A model generated the notes under the pieces. It did no database searches. It saw only the letters and a program-made list of their open reading frames with translations, and was not told where the DNA came from. Shown here one piece after another: positions 5,652-6,558 of a stretch of 6,558 bases of DNA. Each line of letters begins with the position of its first letter. The stretch's first letter is position 1. The DNA is from Anaerolineales bacterium (lineage in GTDB: Bacteria > Chloroflexota > Anaerolineae > Anaerolineales > Villigracilaceae), in assembly GCA_020847355.1 (NCBI GenBank), contig JADLCG010000304.1:1-6558 (forward strand), written 5' to 3'. A program made the position numbers and the translations under genes.

Positions 5652-6558
5652 ATGCTCGACAAATTACAAGCCATTGAAGAACGCTTTGACCAGATTGGAA
5701 GCGAATTACTGGAAGTTGGCACAAACTATCAGCGCGCCGCGGAATTGAATAAAGAGCGCGTGGATCTAGAACCGCTGGTCGAAAAATCCAGAGAATACCG
5801 CCAAGCCGTCAAAAGCTTGGAAGAAGCCAAAGAAATCATCGTCCACGAAAAAGACGCGGATTTGATCGCGCTCGCCAAAGCGGACGTGGAAGACTTTGAA
5901 CCAAAAATCGAAGCGCTTGAAAAAATCATCAAGGGGATGTTAGTTCCCAAAGACCCGCGCGACGATAAAAACGTGATCGTTGAAATTCGGGCGGGCGCCG
6001 GCGGCGACGAAGCCGCCATCTTCGCTTCTGATTTATTCCGCATGTACACGCGCTATGCCGACGACAAAAAATGGAAAGTGGATTTGATGTCTGAAAGCGC
6101 GATTGGCATTGGCGGATATAAAGAAGTGATTTTTGAAGTGAAGGGCAAAGGCGCGTATTCAAAATTGAAATACGAATCCGGCGTGCATCGCGTGCAACGC
6201 GTGCCAGCCACCGAAGCCCAAGGCCGCATTCACACCTCCACCGCCACCGTCACCGTACTGGCGGAAGTGGACGACGTGGAAGTGGACATCCCCGAAAGCG
6301 ACATTGAAATTGAAGTCTACCGCTCTTCCGGCGCGGGCGGGCAAAACGTGCAAAAAAACTCCACCGCCGTGCGTCTGTATCACAAACCAACCGGCATGAT
6401 CGTCACTTGTCAGGATGAACGCTCGCAACTACAAAACAAATTGCGCGCCCTGAGCATTTTACGCGCGCGCTTATATGATATTGAACTGGCTAAACGTCAG
6501 GCGGAGTTGGAAGCGGATCGGCGCTCACAAGTCGGCTCCGGCGATCGCTCCGAAAAAA
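5652..6558 (+). CDS. prfA: Peptide chain release factor 1 (RF1), 3'-truncated by the window edge
   Basis: RF1 reads UAA and UAG in the ribosomal A site and triggers release of the finished protein. The first 302 residues are in the window; a usual RF1 is about 355-360, so roughly 55 are missing. An N-terminal coiled region (about 1-100) is followed by RAGAGGDEA at 113-121, the stop-codon-reading motif Pro185-Ala186-Thr187 within RVPATEAQGRIHTS, and the catalytic GGQ at 229-231. The PxT motif, in place of the SPF of release factor 2, marks it as RF1. The last residues seen (GSGDRSEK) are the usual lead into the C-terminal segment. After GGQ it reads NVQKNSTAVR where many RF1s have HVNK(T)xSAVR, a variation and not damage. 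The GGQ glutamine is normally methylated by PrmC, often encoded next; that would be outside the window. Confidence 0.97.
   Translation, partial: MLDKLQAIEERFDQIGSELLEVGTNYQRAAELNKERVDLEPLVEKSREYRQAVKSLEEAKEIIVHEKDADLIALAKADVEDFEPKIEALEKIIKGMLVPKDPRDDKNVIVEIRAGAGGDEAAIFASDLFRMYTRYADDKKWKVDLMSESAIGIGGYKEVIFEVKGKGAYSKLKYESGVHRVQRVPATEAQGRIHTSTATVTVLAEVDDVEVDIPESDIEIEVYRSSGAGGQNVQKNSTAVRLYHKPTGMIVTCQDERSQLQNKLRALSILRARLYDIELAKRQAELEADRRSQVGSGDRSEK

Noticed and set aside
1..6558. CRISPR array, insertion sequence, prophage, tRNA or defence island
   Set aside because: No regularly spaced repeats, transposase, terminal inverted repeats, integrase or cloverleaf sequence could be found; the window is core genes plus small membrane and signalling genes.

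Overview
The window is about 50% G+C bacterial chromosome. Gene content and protein flavour (a Hanks-type kinase with a large outside domain, small DUF4190-like membrane proteins, the particular UvrC and RF1 sequences) suggest a Chloroflexota bacterium, perhaps of the Anaerolineae. That placement is a judgement from familiarity, not a computed one.

Layout. (1) 1-1883, plus strand: the 3' part of a membrane-bound Ser/Thr protein kinase gene that begins before the window. It has a cytoplasmic kinase domain, one membrane helix and a roughly 330-residue outside region of unusual composition. (2) 1888-1922: a strong hairpin terminator that can serve both strands and separates two converging units. 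(3) 1939-2565, minus strand: two tandem paralogous small membrane proteins (DUF4190-like), each with a clear Shine-Dalgarno sequence. (4) 2566-2780: a divergent, AT-rich control region. It holds a minus-strand promoter whose -10 box lies inside a palindrome, a second palindrome beside it, and a plus-strand promoter placed so that uvrC would be transcribed without a 5' leader. (5) 2781-5572, plus strand: uvrC, a stand-alone response-regulator receiver overlapping it by ATGA, a 48-residue single-helix membrane protein, and a SnoaL-like (NTF2-fold) protein, all closely spaced. (6) 5652 to the window end: prfA (release factor 1), missing only its last part.

How they work together. uvrC (nucleotide excision repair) and prfA (translation termination) are housekeeping genes. 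The receiver is probably co-transcribed and translationally coupled with uvrC, which makes its level, though not necessarily its function, follow the repair gene. The kinase is a one-helix transmembrane sensor. Its ligand and its targets are not shown by the sequence, and its convergence with the DUF4190-like pair does not prove a link. I see no mobile element, CRISPR array, tRNA, rRNA or obvious defence system. The best candidates for something undescribed are the outside region of the kinase, the paired palindromes upstream of the small membrane proteins, and the coupling of uvrC to a lone receiver.
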